Program-made: the position numbers and the translations under genes
The notes under the pieces: model-generated
Databases searched by the model: none
What the model saw: only the letters and a program-made list of their open reading frames with translations
Told to the model about the DNA's origin: nothing
Source: Methanothermococcus okinawensis
GTDB lineage: Archaea > AGJL01 > Methanococci > Methanococcales > Methanococcaceae
Length of the DNA stretch: 5,895 bases
NCBI GenBank assembly: GCA_015661555.1
Contig: DQVW01000072.1
Location: forward strand, 1 to 5,895
Direction: 5' to 3'
Part shown: positions 1-5,895 of the stretch, one piece after another
Layout: each line of letters starts with the position of its first letter
Numbering within the stretch: the stretch's first letter is position 1

Positions 1-4
1 AAAA

Positions 5-92
5 TGGCGCAGAGGGGGGGATTTGAACCCCCGCGGGGCAAAGCCCCATGGGATTTCCAGTCCCACGCCTTACCAGGCTAGACTACCTCTGC
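5..92 (-). tRNA. tRNA-Ser (anticodon GGA)
   Basis: This serine tRNA should read UCC and UCU codons. The minus strand folds into a complete class II cloverleaf. The acceptor stem pairs GCAGAGG (92-86) with CCTCTGC (15-9). The anticodon stem TGGGA/TCCCA encloses the loop CTGGAAA, putting anticodon GGA at 58-56. A long variable arm GGGG-CTTTG-CCCC (47-35) marks the serine/leucine class. The T arm is GGGGG-TTCAAAT-CCCCC (32-16). The discriminator is G (position 8), as archaeal serine tRNAs have, and CCA is encoded at 7-5. No intron is visible. A run of four T follows CCA on the transcribed strand (4-1) and may be the terminator, although the window ends there. The gene lies downstream of nrpR on the same strand but has its own promoter. 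Confidence 0.97.
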
Positions 93-133
93 ACTACCCC
101 TCTACCTAAGCAGTATCCATAATATGCATTTGT

Positions 134-150
134 GGTATATATAACTTTCG
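134..150 (-). promoter_or_regulatory. TATA box (box A) for tRNA-Ser
   Basis: On the minus strand this reads CGAAAGTTATATATACC, a good match to the archaeal BRE plus TATA element of stable-RNA genes. With the usual spacing of about 25 bases, transcription would start near 112-116, about 20 bases before the mature tRNA 5' end at 92. It lies immediately after the nrpR stop codon, so the tRNA is probably transcribed on its own rather than by read-through only. Confidence 0.7.
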
Positions 151-151
151 A

Positions 152-1768
152 TTACATTAGCTCCTCAATAGGGGTTAAATCACTGTACTCTACAACCCCG
201 TGAAGTGCAGAAACCTCTAGAGGAATACCTTTACTCCTAAGTAGGGCGAAGGGATTCATACCTCCAAAACATATGTACCCAAACATGTTCTTTTCCACCT
301 TAACACCACATATGTCGTTATTAGGTTTTCCCACCTTGTATATACCCTTCCAGTTTAAATCCTGCAGTATCTCCAACAACCTATCCCTTGCAACCATTGG
401 AGCCTTCCTAATCCCTGACAGTACTGTATTTTCTCCATCAACCCTGTCAAGGAATATCTCATGGGGGTCTAGGGATGTACCGTCGTAGGAGATAATGTCT
501 ATAAACCTGTCTTTAGAGGGTTCCAATATACCACCGTAGTAGGGGATTACAGGGACCCCATACTTTATAAGTATCCCATCCACTGTAGAGGAGCAGAGGG
601 TGTTTATCTCCAATATATCTCCTCTGTACTTAAAACCTATCCTCTCAGACACTATAATTCCCTTTCTATAACATCTATCTAAAGCCTCCAACACCTCCTC
701 CTCGTATTTCCTATCTACGTAACATCTATTTATCAAAACTTTACCTCTCTCCTCTTCAATACTGTAGTCCACCATATGTATCATGGAGAGCATCTTGGAG
801 AGTACAGATACTATCTTAAACTTTCCCCTCTTCTTAAAAGGCTTTAAAGGTCTCTTACTCACCCTCTCCATGGTGTGGATATCCACGATATCACATGCGG
901 CACTGATCTCCAGGGGGTATCCCATCTCCACCAGGGGGCATATGGGGGATAGCCCTCCTATCAGGACCACCCCCACCTCGTTATCCTTTAAACATAGTCC
1001 TAAGACATTCTCCTCGCCGTAACTTAGTATCCCGTTTAATCTACCCTCCTCAATAACCCTTTCAAATTTATCTAGGACTACCTTGGGGATAACCCTGAAG
1101 TTTGCAGGGAGGTACCCCTCCCCATTTTCTACAATCCCTAGTACGTCAGTCTTTCCCCTGGTTATAAAGGCCTCTAGAGGATCTATGGAGGACTTACTAA
1201 AGTCTATAACACCTTCAAAGGCTACAGGTTCATAGTCCTCAAATTTTACTATTCCTCCATATTTTATCATGGGGTATATACCCCTCTTCATAAGGTAACT
1301 GTCAAAGGTTATGGAGCAGGGTGTCTCCACCGTAACAGTACCTCTCTTCTCCCTTATATTTACAAAGTCCCCTATGGAGAAACCACTACTCACTACCTTC
1401 AATACCCACTCCCTCACCAACTTATAATCACCCTCCACAACAGCCCTGTTGATAACAACATTTCTTGGAAAGTCTGCCAGATAGATCTTCTCCAACATCC
1501 TGGAGAATACAAATCCCACCCTGTAGGAGATATTGGCCTTATTTAATTCCTCCAATCCTTTCTCAGTTATGACCCTACCGTAGTATCCCACCTTCTTAGT
1601 TAAGCCCATCTCATCCAGTTCTTGGAGGTGGTATCTAACAGCTCTCTCCCCTAACTCATAACCTCGTTTTTTAAGTTCATCTGCTATTACCTTGGCACCT
1701 ACAGGTCTGTGGTACTGGGCCAGTATACTTAGTATCTCTATAAGTTTTTCATCTAGATCCTGTTCCAA
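152..1768 (-). CDS. nrpR: NrpR, nitrogen-responsive transcriptional repressor
   Basis: This is the global nitrogen repressor of methanogens. It binds operators of nif, glnA and related genes and is released by 2-oxoglutarate when nitrogen is scarce. At 538 residues it has the full Methanococcales layout (like MJ0159). An N-terminal winged helix-turn-helix spans about 8-70, followed by two homologous NrpR domains at about 83-302 and 316-538. The duplication is visible by eye: TPCSITFDSYLMKRG (149) matches TLCSSTVDGILIKYG (390), SSIDPLEAFI (193) matches TSLDPHEIFL (431), and LIGGLSP..GYPLEISA (269-290) matches CFGGMNP..GIPLEVSA (500-521). Cysteines C151 and C392 are aligned. The start is TTG, chosen because GGTGAT lies just before it and because the helix-turn-helix begins directly afterwards. 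It sits 29 bases behind the FIST gene, probably in the same operon. No exact GGAA-N6-TTCC NrpR operator was seen near it. Confidence 0.95.
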   Translation of the reverse strand: MEQDLDEKLIEILSILAQYHRPVGAKVIADELKKRGYELGERAVRYHLQELDEMGLTKKVGYYGRVITEKGLEELNKANISYRVGFVFSRMLEKIYLADFPRNVVINRAVVEGDYKLVREWVLKVVSSGFSIGDFVNIREKRGTVTVETPCSITFDSYLMKRGIYPMIKYGGIVKFEDYEPVAFEGVIDFSKSSIDPLEAFITRGKTDVLGIVENGEGYLPANFRVIPKVVLDKFERVIEEGRLNGILSYGEENVLGLCLKDNEVGVVLIGGLSPICPLVEMGYPLEISAACDIVDIHTMERVSKRPLKPFKKRGKFKIVSVLSKMLSMIHMVDYSIEEERGKVLINRCYVDRKYEEEVLEALDRCYRKGIIVSERIGFKYRGDILEINTLCSSTVDGILIKYGVPVIPYYGGILEPSKDRFIDIISYDGTSLDPHEIFLDRVDGENTVLSGIRKAPMVARDRLLEILQDLNWKGIYKVGKPNNDICGVKVEKNMFGYICFGGMNPFALLRSKGIPLEVSALHGVVEYSDLTPIEELM

Positions 1769-1771
1769 GGT

Positions 1772-1777
1772 ATCACC
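1772..1777 (-). promoter_or_regulatory. Ribosome binding site of nrpR
   Basis: The minus strand reads GGTGAT, complementary to the archaeal 16S rRNA 3' end, three bases before the TTG codon at 1768-1766. The next in-frame codons upstream (ACC, GAT, GGT, AGC) contain no start, so this site decides the TTG start. Confidence 0.65.
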
Positions 1778-1797
1778 GCTTAGTGCTAGGAAGATAC

Positions 1798-2496
1798 CTA
1801 TCTGGAGATTATCTCGTTACCAATTAGTAACATGGTAGAGGTCTGGTTGTAGTGGCCTATAGACCCTCCTAAGGTACTCCCCTGCTCTCCGTAGGTGTTA
1901 AATCCTATTACAGGTACGTCACCTAACAACTCTCTAATTATCTTGAGATCGTTTACATTCTCTCTTTCAGTGAGAAGGTATCTCAGTATACAGTTGAATA
2001 TTACAATTGCACCTATCTTCTCGGGATTACCTGCACTTTGGAGGGCGTTAAATAGAGTCCTTTTGAAAGACTCGATTATATGGTCCCTGTCAGTATCCAT
2101 AAGAGTTAGATAACTTCCCTTATGCACTGCAGAGTAAAATGTGATACTACCATCTGGATTTACATGGGCGGCACTCTTGATAATGTACTCCCCATATACA
2201 TCTGAGGATTTAACACCTAAGGGGTTCTTGGCAAATACTGCAGGGGTCAATTCATCTACCCCAAGTAGCTCCTTCATAACCTCAGAGGCAGGTCTACCAT
2301 CTAATTCATAAACTACCCTTCCCCTGGACTTGGTTACAAGAGCCCCCATCTCTGTAGGGTAGAAGGGATGTCCACATGCAGTACCTATCTTCAAGGCGCT
2401 ACTTAAGGTGGCCACCACCCCTGCATCTGTATATACACCATTGGCAAATTGATAGGTCCTTTCACATTTCAAGTCGTCTCCAGTGGATCCTCCCAA
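1798..2496 (-). CDS. C-terminal part of the FIST protein (end of FIST_N plus FIST_C)
   Basis: This frame (232 residues if begun at TTG 2496) carries GGSTGDD, the end of the FIST_N core, at once. FIST_C follows: VYELDGRPASEVMKELLG at 62-79, VNPDGSITFYSAVHKGSYL near 112-130, a cysteine in FNCILRYLL at 167-175, and the family hallmark FNTYGEQG...GHYNQTSTMLLIG at 199-226. It overlaps the N-terminal frame by 35 bases. The TTG at 2496 is probably not a true start, because it lies in the middle of the conserved domain. A second TTG at 2472-2470 follows GGAG with five bases between and could in principle start a FIST_C-only protein. The stop TAG (1800-1798) is 29 bases from nrpR. Confidence 0.65.
   Translation of the reverse strand: MGGSTGDDLKCERTYQFANGVYTDAGVVATLSSALKIGTACGHPFYPTEMGALVTKSRGRVVYELDGRPASEVMKELLGVDELTPAVFAKNPLGVKSSDVYGEYIIKSAAHVNPDGSITFYSAVHKGSYLTLMDTDRDHIIESFKRTLFNALQSAGNPEKIGAIVIFNCILRYLLTERENVNDLKIIRELLGDVPVIGFNTYGEQGSTLGGSIGHYNQTSTMLLIGNEIISR
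1816..1831. repeat. Inverted repeat GTTAC-N6-GTAAC upstream of nrpR
   Basis: A near-perfect 16-base palindrome (GTTACCAATTAGTAAC; only the 6th and 11th bases fail to pair) lies in the last codons of the FIST gene, about 48 bases before the nrpR start. Its half-site spacing of six bases resembles that of NrpR operators, but the half-sites differ from the GGAA/TTCC described in Methanococcus maripaludis. It also codes for Leu-Ile-Gly-Asn in a conserved FIST C-terminal region, so it may be chance. Regulation by it is only a suggestion. Confidence 0.3.
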
Positions 2497-3031
2497 CTAT
2501 ACAGGAGTTACATCCACAGGCAGATATAATACCCTTTATAAATTCCTCCTCAACTCCAGCTAAACCATCTGGGATTATGAGGTTAACGAAGGGTTTCATC
2601 TTTAAGAGATCTAAACTTCTCTTCTTCATAAAGGCTATGGAGATTACCGCAGATGCCGTAGGGTTGTCCTTCAAAGAGGCATAGGACTTACAGATTGCAT
2701 TCTTTCCACATTCCACTGGATCTTTGGATAGTCCTTCACCTACTCCAACACCTACTTTCAGGTAAGGGCTCTTCAGTGTCATCACTGCCACAGTACCTCT
2801 CTTAGGTTTCTCCACTACACTGGAGAACTCTCCTGCAGTGGTGCCACCGATGATGTTAGAGTTTCCAACCTTTTCCCTAATCTCGCTGTAGACCTCATGG
2901 GGGTTGAATTCGGAGGAGGCAAAGACAAGTGTTAAGTCAGGGTTTTTGCAGCCCTTCAGGGCCTCCTCAAGGGCCTCATCGGGATTGGAGGATTGGCCTA
3001 CCCCAACTTCAAGTATCTTTCTCCCTGTCAT
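2462..3031 (-). CDS. N-terminal part of the FIST protein (FIST_N), truncated at the frameshift
   Basis: As written, this frame encodes 189 residues. Residues 1-180 are a recognisable FIST_N domain: a first strand ILEVGVGQSSNPDEA near the N-terminus, LTLVFASSEFNP at 33-44, the IIGGTTAGEFS motif at 60-70, and LIIPDGLAGVEEEFIKGI at 151-168. After IVG (178-180) the frame runs into nine unrelated residues (RIHWRRLEM) and a TGA, where family members continue with GGxxGD. The start ATG at 3031 is supported by a GAGGT ribosome binding site and by the upstream TATA box. Alone it lacks the end of FIST_N and all of FIST_C, so it is unlikely to fold as a complete sensor. Confidence 0.7.
   Translation of the reverse strand: MTGRKILEVGVGQSSNPDEALEEALKGCKNPDLTLVFASSEFNPHEVYSEIREKVGNSNIIGGTTAGEFSSVVEKPKRGTVAVMTLKSPYLKVGVGVGEGLSKDPVECGKNAICKSYASLKDNPTASAVISIAFMKKRSLDLLKMKPFVNLIIPDGLAGVEEEFIKGIISACGCNSCIVGRIHWRRLEM
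2491..2494 (-). other. Probable frameshift site in the FIST gene
   Basis: The minus strand reads GTT GGG A GGA TCC. Skipping one base gives Val-Gly-Gly-Ser, exactly the family motif. The ancestral form was probably GTT GGA GGA TCC with the G pair lengthened to three. Direction: the reading frame must move forward by one base to reach the downstream frame. The site itself (GGGAGG) resembles an anti-16S Shine-Dalgarno sequence, which in known recoding sites can stimulate frameshifting, but nothing here proves that. Confidence 0.7.
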
Positions 3032-3085
3032 TGCCTCAACCTCTGTTCCATCTCTGTTAATAATTTAAAGTTATCTTTTTCCCAC

Positions 3086-3096
3086 TATTTATAAAT
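3086..3096 (-). promoter_or_regulatory. TATA box for the FIST(-nrpR) transcription unit
   Basis: The 71-base gap between the thiolase stop and the FIST ATG holds a minus-strand TTTATAAATAG box, the best TATA match in the gap. Transcription would start about 25 bases downstream, near 3066, leaving a leader of about 35 bases that includes the GAGGT ribosome binding site. No comparable box was found between FIST and nrpR, so this may be the main promoter for both. Confidence 0.6.
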
Positions 3097-3102
3097 CCCA
3101 TT

Positions 3103-4026
3103 TTAATTTTTTAATATATCTAACTTTTTTAATATTTCGCATACCTTACATACCTCAGAGGCAGAGGGGTTACCACAGTACCTACATACCTTACTCTCCC
3201 TCTCAAGGGGAAGATACTTTACCAGTCTCTCAAAACCTGCAACAATAGAGTACTTTCTCCCTGGGTGTCTTCTCTCCAGGAGATCCAGTATCTCAGCGAT
3301 CTCACTTCGATAAGATAGAGAGGAATAGGGGCAGGGCTCACTGTGGTACTTAATACCTACAAGATCTGCAAAGAGTTTTACCTCGGCCTCAGGGATGTAC
3401 TTTAAAGGTTTGATCCTCTTAACAAATTTGGGGTGCTCAATACCTCTACCTAACATGGCCAATTTCCTAATATCCCCCTCTATGTAATTCATCATCACAG
3501 CCTGGGCAATATCATCTAGGTTGTGGCCAATTGCCAGATAATTACATCCTAGTTCTAGAGCCATAGTGTTCAATACCCTTCTCCTAATTACTCCACAGAA
3601 GGTGCAGGGGTTGGCGGTGATATTCCTCTCCCTGGCCCTCTCCACTATTTCATCCAGGGTACACCCTATAAATTCCTGGAAGGTGGTGATATGATAGGGT
3701 ATGTTGTACTCCTCACAGAACCTCACCGCCAACTCCACACCTTTTTTTCTAAACCCCTCAATTCCCTCATCTACTATCAGCCCTATAACCTCTGAGTTAG
3801 GTATTGGATCAAAGTACTCCCTAAGTAGATAGGCCATTACTAAACTGTCCTTACCTCCACTTAATCCCATTCCAATTTTTATATGCTGCCTTATTACCTC
3901 CCTACCCAAGGTCTTTCTAACCTTCTTTTTTACATACCTTATAAAACATTCCCTGCAGAACCTTAGACCTGAGTGGCGCTGGTAGTAAATAGACTCCCTC
4001 CCTTTACAGATGCTACATATTTCCAT
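3103..4026 (-). CDS. NcsA/TtuA-type tRNA 2-thiouridine synthetase
   Basis: This enzyme activates a uridine of tRNA with ATP and replaces its C2 oxygen with sulfur, working in the cytoplasm with a small ubiquitin-like or other sulfur donor. All family parts are visible in 307 residues. An N-terminal zinc finger uses C4, C7, C24 and C27. The PP-loop GLSGGKDS lies at 54-61. The C141-T-F-C144 pair with C232 (in EPCPYSS) matches the three cysteines that hold the iron-sulfur cluster in TtuA and Ncs6. GHNLDD at 167-172 belongs to the active site. A second zinc finger uses C281, C284, C293 and C296. ATG 4026 puts the first zinc finger at the very N-terminus, as in relatives, with a purine-rich GGGGATAGG before it. 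Methanogens can carry more than one paralogue (wobble U34 or position 54), so the exact target uridine is not assigned. It is transcribed apart from its divergent helicase neighbour. Confidence 0.93.
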   Translation of the reverse strand: MEICSICKGRESIYYQRHSGLRFCRECFIRYVKKKVRKTLGREVIRQHIKIGMGLSGGKDSLVMAYLLREYFDPIPNSEVIGLIVDEGIEGFRKKGVELAVRFCEEYNIPYHITTFQEFIGCTLDEIVERARERNITANPCTFCGVIRRRVLNTMALELGCNYLAIGHNLDDIAQAVMMNYIEGDIRKLAMLGRGIEHPKFVKRIKPLKYIPEAEVKLFADLVGIKYHSEPCPYSSLSYRSEIAEILDLLERRHPGRKYSIVAGFERLVKYLPLERESKVCRYCGNPSASEVCKVCEILKKLDILKN

Positions 4027-4086
4027 CCTATCCCCTTTAACCTTCTAGTAATTATTATAGGACTAAAAAATAAAAAAGGTGAAAAA
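4027..4086. promoter_or_regulatory. Divergent promoter region, thiolase / helicase
   Basis: Sixty bases separate the two start codons and must hold at least part of both promoters. For the minus-strand thiolase, the T-rich TTTTTTATTT (4077-4068 region) could act as a TATA element with a leader of about 20 bases. On the plus strand, TAATTATTATAG (4048-4059) is a weak TATA candidate, but it would put the start site at or inside the helicase ribosome binding site AGGTGA (4077-4082). The two elements would overlap or compete. The exact boxes cannot be settled by eye. Confidence 0.4.
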
Positions 4087-5895
4087 ATGGCGAAGTTGGA
4101 GGAGTATATTGAACATTTAAAAAAGTTAGTTGAACTAGAGAGAAAGGCGGAGATAGAGGCCATGAAAGAGGAGATGAGGAGGTTAAGTGGGGAAGAGAGG
4201 GAGAGGTTAGGTAGGGCTATCCTGGGGTTAAATGGAAAGGTGATAGGTGAGGAATTCAACTATAAACTGGTGAAATACGGTAGGAAGAAGGAGATTAAAA
4301 CTGAGATAGGTGTTGGAGATCTAGTTGTGATAAGTAAGGGTAACCCTTTAAAAAGTGATCTAGTTGGTACTGTAACTGAGAAGGGGAGGCATTATATTGT
4401 AGTTGCCCTGGAGGTTGTTCCCTCCTGGGCTCTGAAGGATGTTAGAATAGATCTTTACGCCAACGATGTAACCTTCAGGAGGCAGATTGAAAATTTAGAG
4501 AGACTTAGTGAAAGTGGGAAGAGAGCCTTAAAATTTCTCCTGGGGCTTGAGAAGCCTAAGGAGAGCAGGGAGGTGGAGTTTAAACCCTGTGATGAAAATT
4601 TAAATGAGAGTCAGAGAAGGGCTGTTGGTCTATCTCTTGGAAGTGAGGATTTCTTCCTGATACATGGACCCTTTGGTACTGGAAAGACCAGGACTGTTAC
4701 AGAGGTTATACTTCAGGAGGTGAAAAGGGGGAGAAAGGTACTTGCCACCGCCGAGAGTAATATAGCAGTTGATAATCTAGTTGAGCGTCTCTGGGGAAAG
4801 GTTAAACTAGTTAGGGTGGGACATCCCTCCAAGGTATCGAAACATCTTAAGGAGTCTACCTTGTACTACCAGGTAGAGACCCATGAGAGGTACAAAGATG
4901 TTAAGAGGTTGAGGGAGAGGGCGGAGAAGTTAATAGCACTTAGGGATAGGCATTTAAAACCTACCCCCCAGTGGCGAAGAGGTCTCTCAGATGAGGAGAT
5001 CCTCAGGTTTGCAAGGAGAGGTGTTGGGGTAAGGGGGATACCCCCTAAACATATAAGATCCATGGCCCAGTGGATTACTCTTAACAGGGAGATCCAGAGG
5101 TTGTACAAGGAGGCTAAAGATATTGAGGAGGAGATTGTTAGGGAGATTATAGAGCGCTCTCAGGTTGTCCTCAGTACAAACTCCTCAGTGGCACTTGAGT
5201 ATTTGGAAGGTTTTAAATTTGACGTGGCTGTTATAGATGAGGCCTCCCAGGCTACCATTCCCAGTGTTTTGATACCTATAGGGAGGTGTGATAGGTTTAT
5301 CCTGGCTGGGGATCACAAACAACTCCCTCCTACTATCCTCAGTGAGGAGGCTCAGGAACTAAGTGAGACTCTCTTTGAAAAATTGATCCAGTTGTATCCT
5401 TCAAAGAGTAAGATCCTGGAGATCCAGTATAGGATGAACGAGAAACTCATGGAGTTTCCAAGTAGGGAGTTTTATCAGGGGAGAATTAAGGCCTACGAGG
5501 GTGTTAGGAACATAACCCTTTTGGACTTAGGTGTTAGAAAGCCTTCCTTTGGAGAGCCCCTGGATTCCATTTTAGATCCTGGGGAGCCCTTAATTTTTGT
5601 AGATACCTCGAAACATCCTGCCAAGTGGGAGAGACAGAGGAGGGGTTCCACCTCAAGGGAGAATCCACTGGAGGCGAAGGTGGTTAAGAGGGTATTAAAG
5701 GGCCTAATGGATATAGGGGTATCACCAGAATCTATAGGTGTTATAACACCCTACGAGGATCAGAGGGATCTCATTGATACCCTAATAGGAAATTACGGTG
5801 TAGAGGTAAAAACTGTAGATGGATATCAAGGTAGGGAGAAGGAAGTTATTATTCTCTCTCTAGTCCGTTCCAACAGAGAGGGGGATCTTGGATTC
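4087..5895 (+). CDS. SF1B helicase, IGHMBP2/UPF1-like (partial, cut by window edge)
   Basis: An ATP-driven nucleic-acid helicase of the DNA2/NAM7/UPF1 branch, like MJ0104 of Methanocaldococcus jannaschii; its cellular substrate is unknown. The frame is open for 603 codons and runs off the right edge without a stop. A charged, probably helical segment fills 1-42, followed by a beta-barrel-like region around 75-130. The helicase motifs come in order: Q-motif LNESQRRAV (172-180), Walker A GPFGTGKT (194-201), Ia with AESNIAVDNL (222-231), Walker B/II DEASQ (384-388), III GDHKQLPP (408-415), IV QYRM (447-450), and V VKTVDGYQGREKEVII (574-589). A charged helical insertion spans about 255-355, where UPF1-like enzymes carry their stalk or 1B/1C elements. 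Motif VI and perhaps 50-60 more residues should lie just outside. The ATG at 4087 follows AGGTGA after four bases. No metal-binding cysteine cluster is seen. Confidence 0.93.
   Translation, partial: MAKLEEYIEHLKKLVELERKAEIEAMKEEMRRLSGEERERLGRAILGLNGKVIGEEFNYKLVKYGRKKEIKTEIGVGDLVVISKGNPLKSDLVGTVTEKGRHYIVVALEVVPSWALKDVRIDLYANDVTFRRQIENLERLSESGKRALKFLLGLEKPKESREVEFKPCDENLNESQRRAVGLSLGSEDFFLIHGPFGTGKTRTVTEVILQEVKRGRKVLATAESNIAVDNLVERLWGKVKLVRVGHPSKVSKHLKESTLYYQVETHERYKDVKRLRERAEKLIALRDRHLKPTPQWRRGLSDEEILRFARRGVGVRGIPPKHIRSMAQWITLNREIQRLYKEAKDIEEEIVREIIERSQVVLSTNSSVALEYLEGFKFDVAVIDEASQATIPSVLIPIGRCDRFILAGDHKQLPPTILSEEAQELSETLFEKLIQLYPSKSKILEIQYRMNEKLMEFPSREFYQGRIKAYEGVRNITLLDLGVRKPSFGEPLDSILDPGEPLIFVDTSKHPAKWERQRRGSTSRENPLEAKVVKRVLKGLMDIGVSPESIGVITPYEDQRDLIDTLIGNYGVEVKTVDGYQGREKEVIILSLVRSNREGDLGF

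Larger units (their letters stand above)
1798..3031 (-). pseudogene. FIST-domain sensory protein, disrupted by a one-base frameshift
   Basis: Taken together, the two overlapping frames here make one FIST protein (FIST_N followed by FIST_C). This family is proposed to sense small ligands, perhaps amino acids, in signal transduction. Reading 180 codons from ATG 3031, skipping one base near 2491-2494, and continuing in the second frame gives 410 residues, a typical full FIST length. The join restores IVGGSTGDD, the conserved GGxxGD core of FIST_N. The simplest change is an extra G turning GTTGGAGGATCC into GTTGGGAGGATCC. Both halves are otherwise free of stops and keep conserved motifs, so the break is recent, an artefact, or recoded. 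A GAGGT ribosome binding site (3043-3039) lies seven bases before the ATG. There is no signal peptide, membrane segment or fused output domain, so it would be a stand-alone cytoplasmic sensor. nrpR follows after 29 bases. Confidence 0.8.

Noticed and set aside
5..92. tRNA-Ser as an integration (att) site for a mobile element
   Set aside because: No integrase, no repeated tRNA 3' end and no foreign genes appear inside the window. The outer side of the tRNA is not included, so it cannot be judged.
273..1022. Plus-strand open frames at 273-488 and 783-1022
   Set aside because: They lie opposite nrpR, whose protein is clearly conserved. They have no ribosome binding site and their translations look like nothing known.
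1895..2684. Plus-strand open frames at 1895-2113 and 2376-2684
   Set aside because: They are antisense to the FIST halves, whose family motifs show the true strand. The second spans the frameshift, which does not lend it support.
3032..3102. NrpR operator in the FIST promoter
   Set aside because: The minus strand has GGAA once in this gap (near 3046-3049), but no TTCC follows after six bases.
4061..4077. A-rich run on the plus strand (T-rich on the minus strand) as a terminator
   Set aside because: No gene ends there. It lies between two divergent starts, so it is more likely promoter sequence and leader.
3963..4259. Minus-strand open frame opposite the start of the helicase gene
   Set aside because: It crosses the divergent promoter, overlaps the well-supported starts of both real genes, and has a low-complexity Ser/Phe/Ile translation typical of a shadow frame.
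4866..5108. Minus-strand open frame of 80 codons inside the helicase
   Set aside because: It is a shadow of the continuous plus-strand helicase frame, with no start signal and no recognisable domain.

Overview
The window looks like a stretch of a thermophilic methanogenic archaeon, most probably of the order Methanococcales. The evidence is a full-length NrpR nitrogen repressor with two effector domains, archaeal TATA boxes and GGTGA-type ribosome binding sites, purine-rich coding strands with heavy use of AGG/AGA arginine codons, a class II tRNA-Ser with an encoded CCA end, and an archaeal-type UPF1-like helicase. G+C is roughly 40% by eye, high for Methanocaldococcus or Methanococcus, so the genus is left open.

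Layout: everything from 1 to about 4026 lies on the minus strand, and one gene from 4087 to the right edge lies on the plus strand. Reading the minus strand in its direction of transcription, the order is: an NcsA/TtuA-type tRNA thiolase (3103-4026); a 71-base gap with a clear TATA box; a FIST-domain sensory protein (3031-1798) broken into two overlapping reading frames by what looks like one extra base; nrpR (1768-152), only 29 bases behind the FIST stop; and tRNA-Ser(GGA) (92-5), which has its own TATA box just past nrpR. The divergent plus-strand gene is an SF1B helicase of the IGHMBP2/UPF1-like type, cut by the window edge after 603 codons. The two divergent genes share a 60-base spacer. 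No stretch longer than 71 bases lacks a gene.

How the genes may work together: FIST and nrpR are spaced like an operon with no visible promoter or terminator between them, which suggests, but does not show, a link between a small-ligand sensor and the 2-oxoglutarate-responsive nitrogen repressor. The thiolase and the tRNA are both translation-related but are separate units. No mobile element, CRISPR array or wholly unknown system was seen. The most notable point is the FIST lesion, which falls exactly in the conserved GGxxGD core while both flanking frames stay fully open. It could be a fresh pseudogene, an assembly or sequencing error, or a recoding event.
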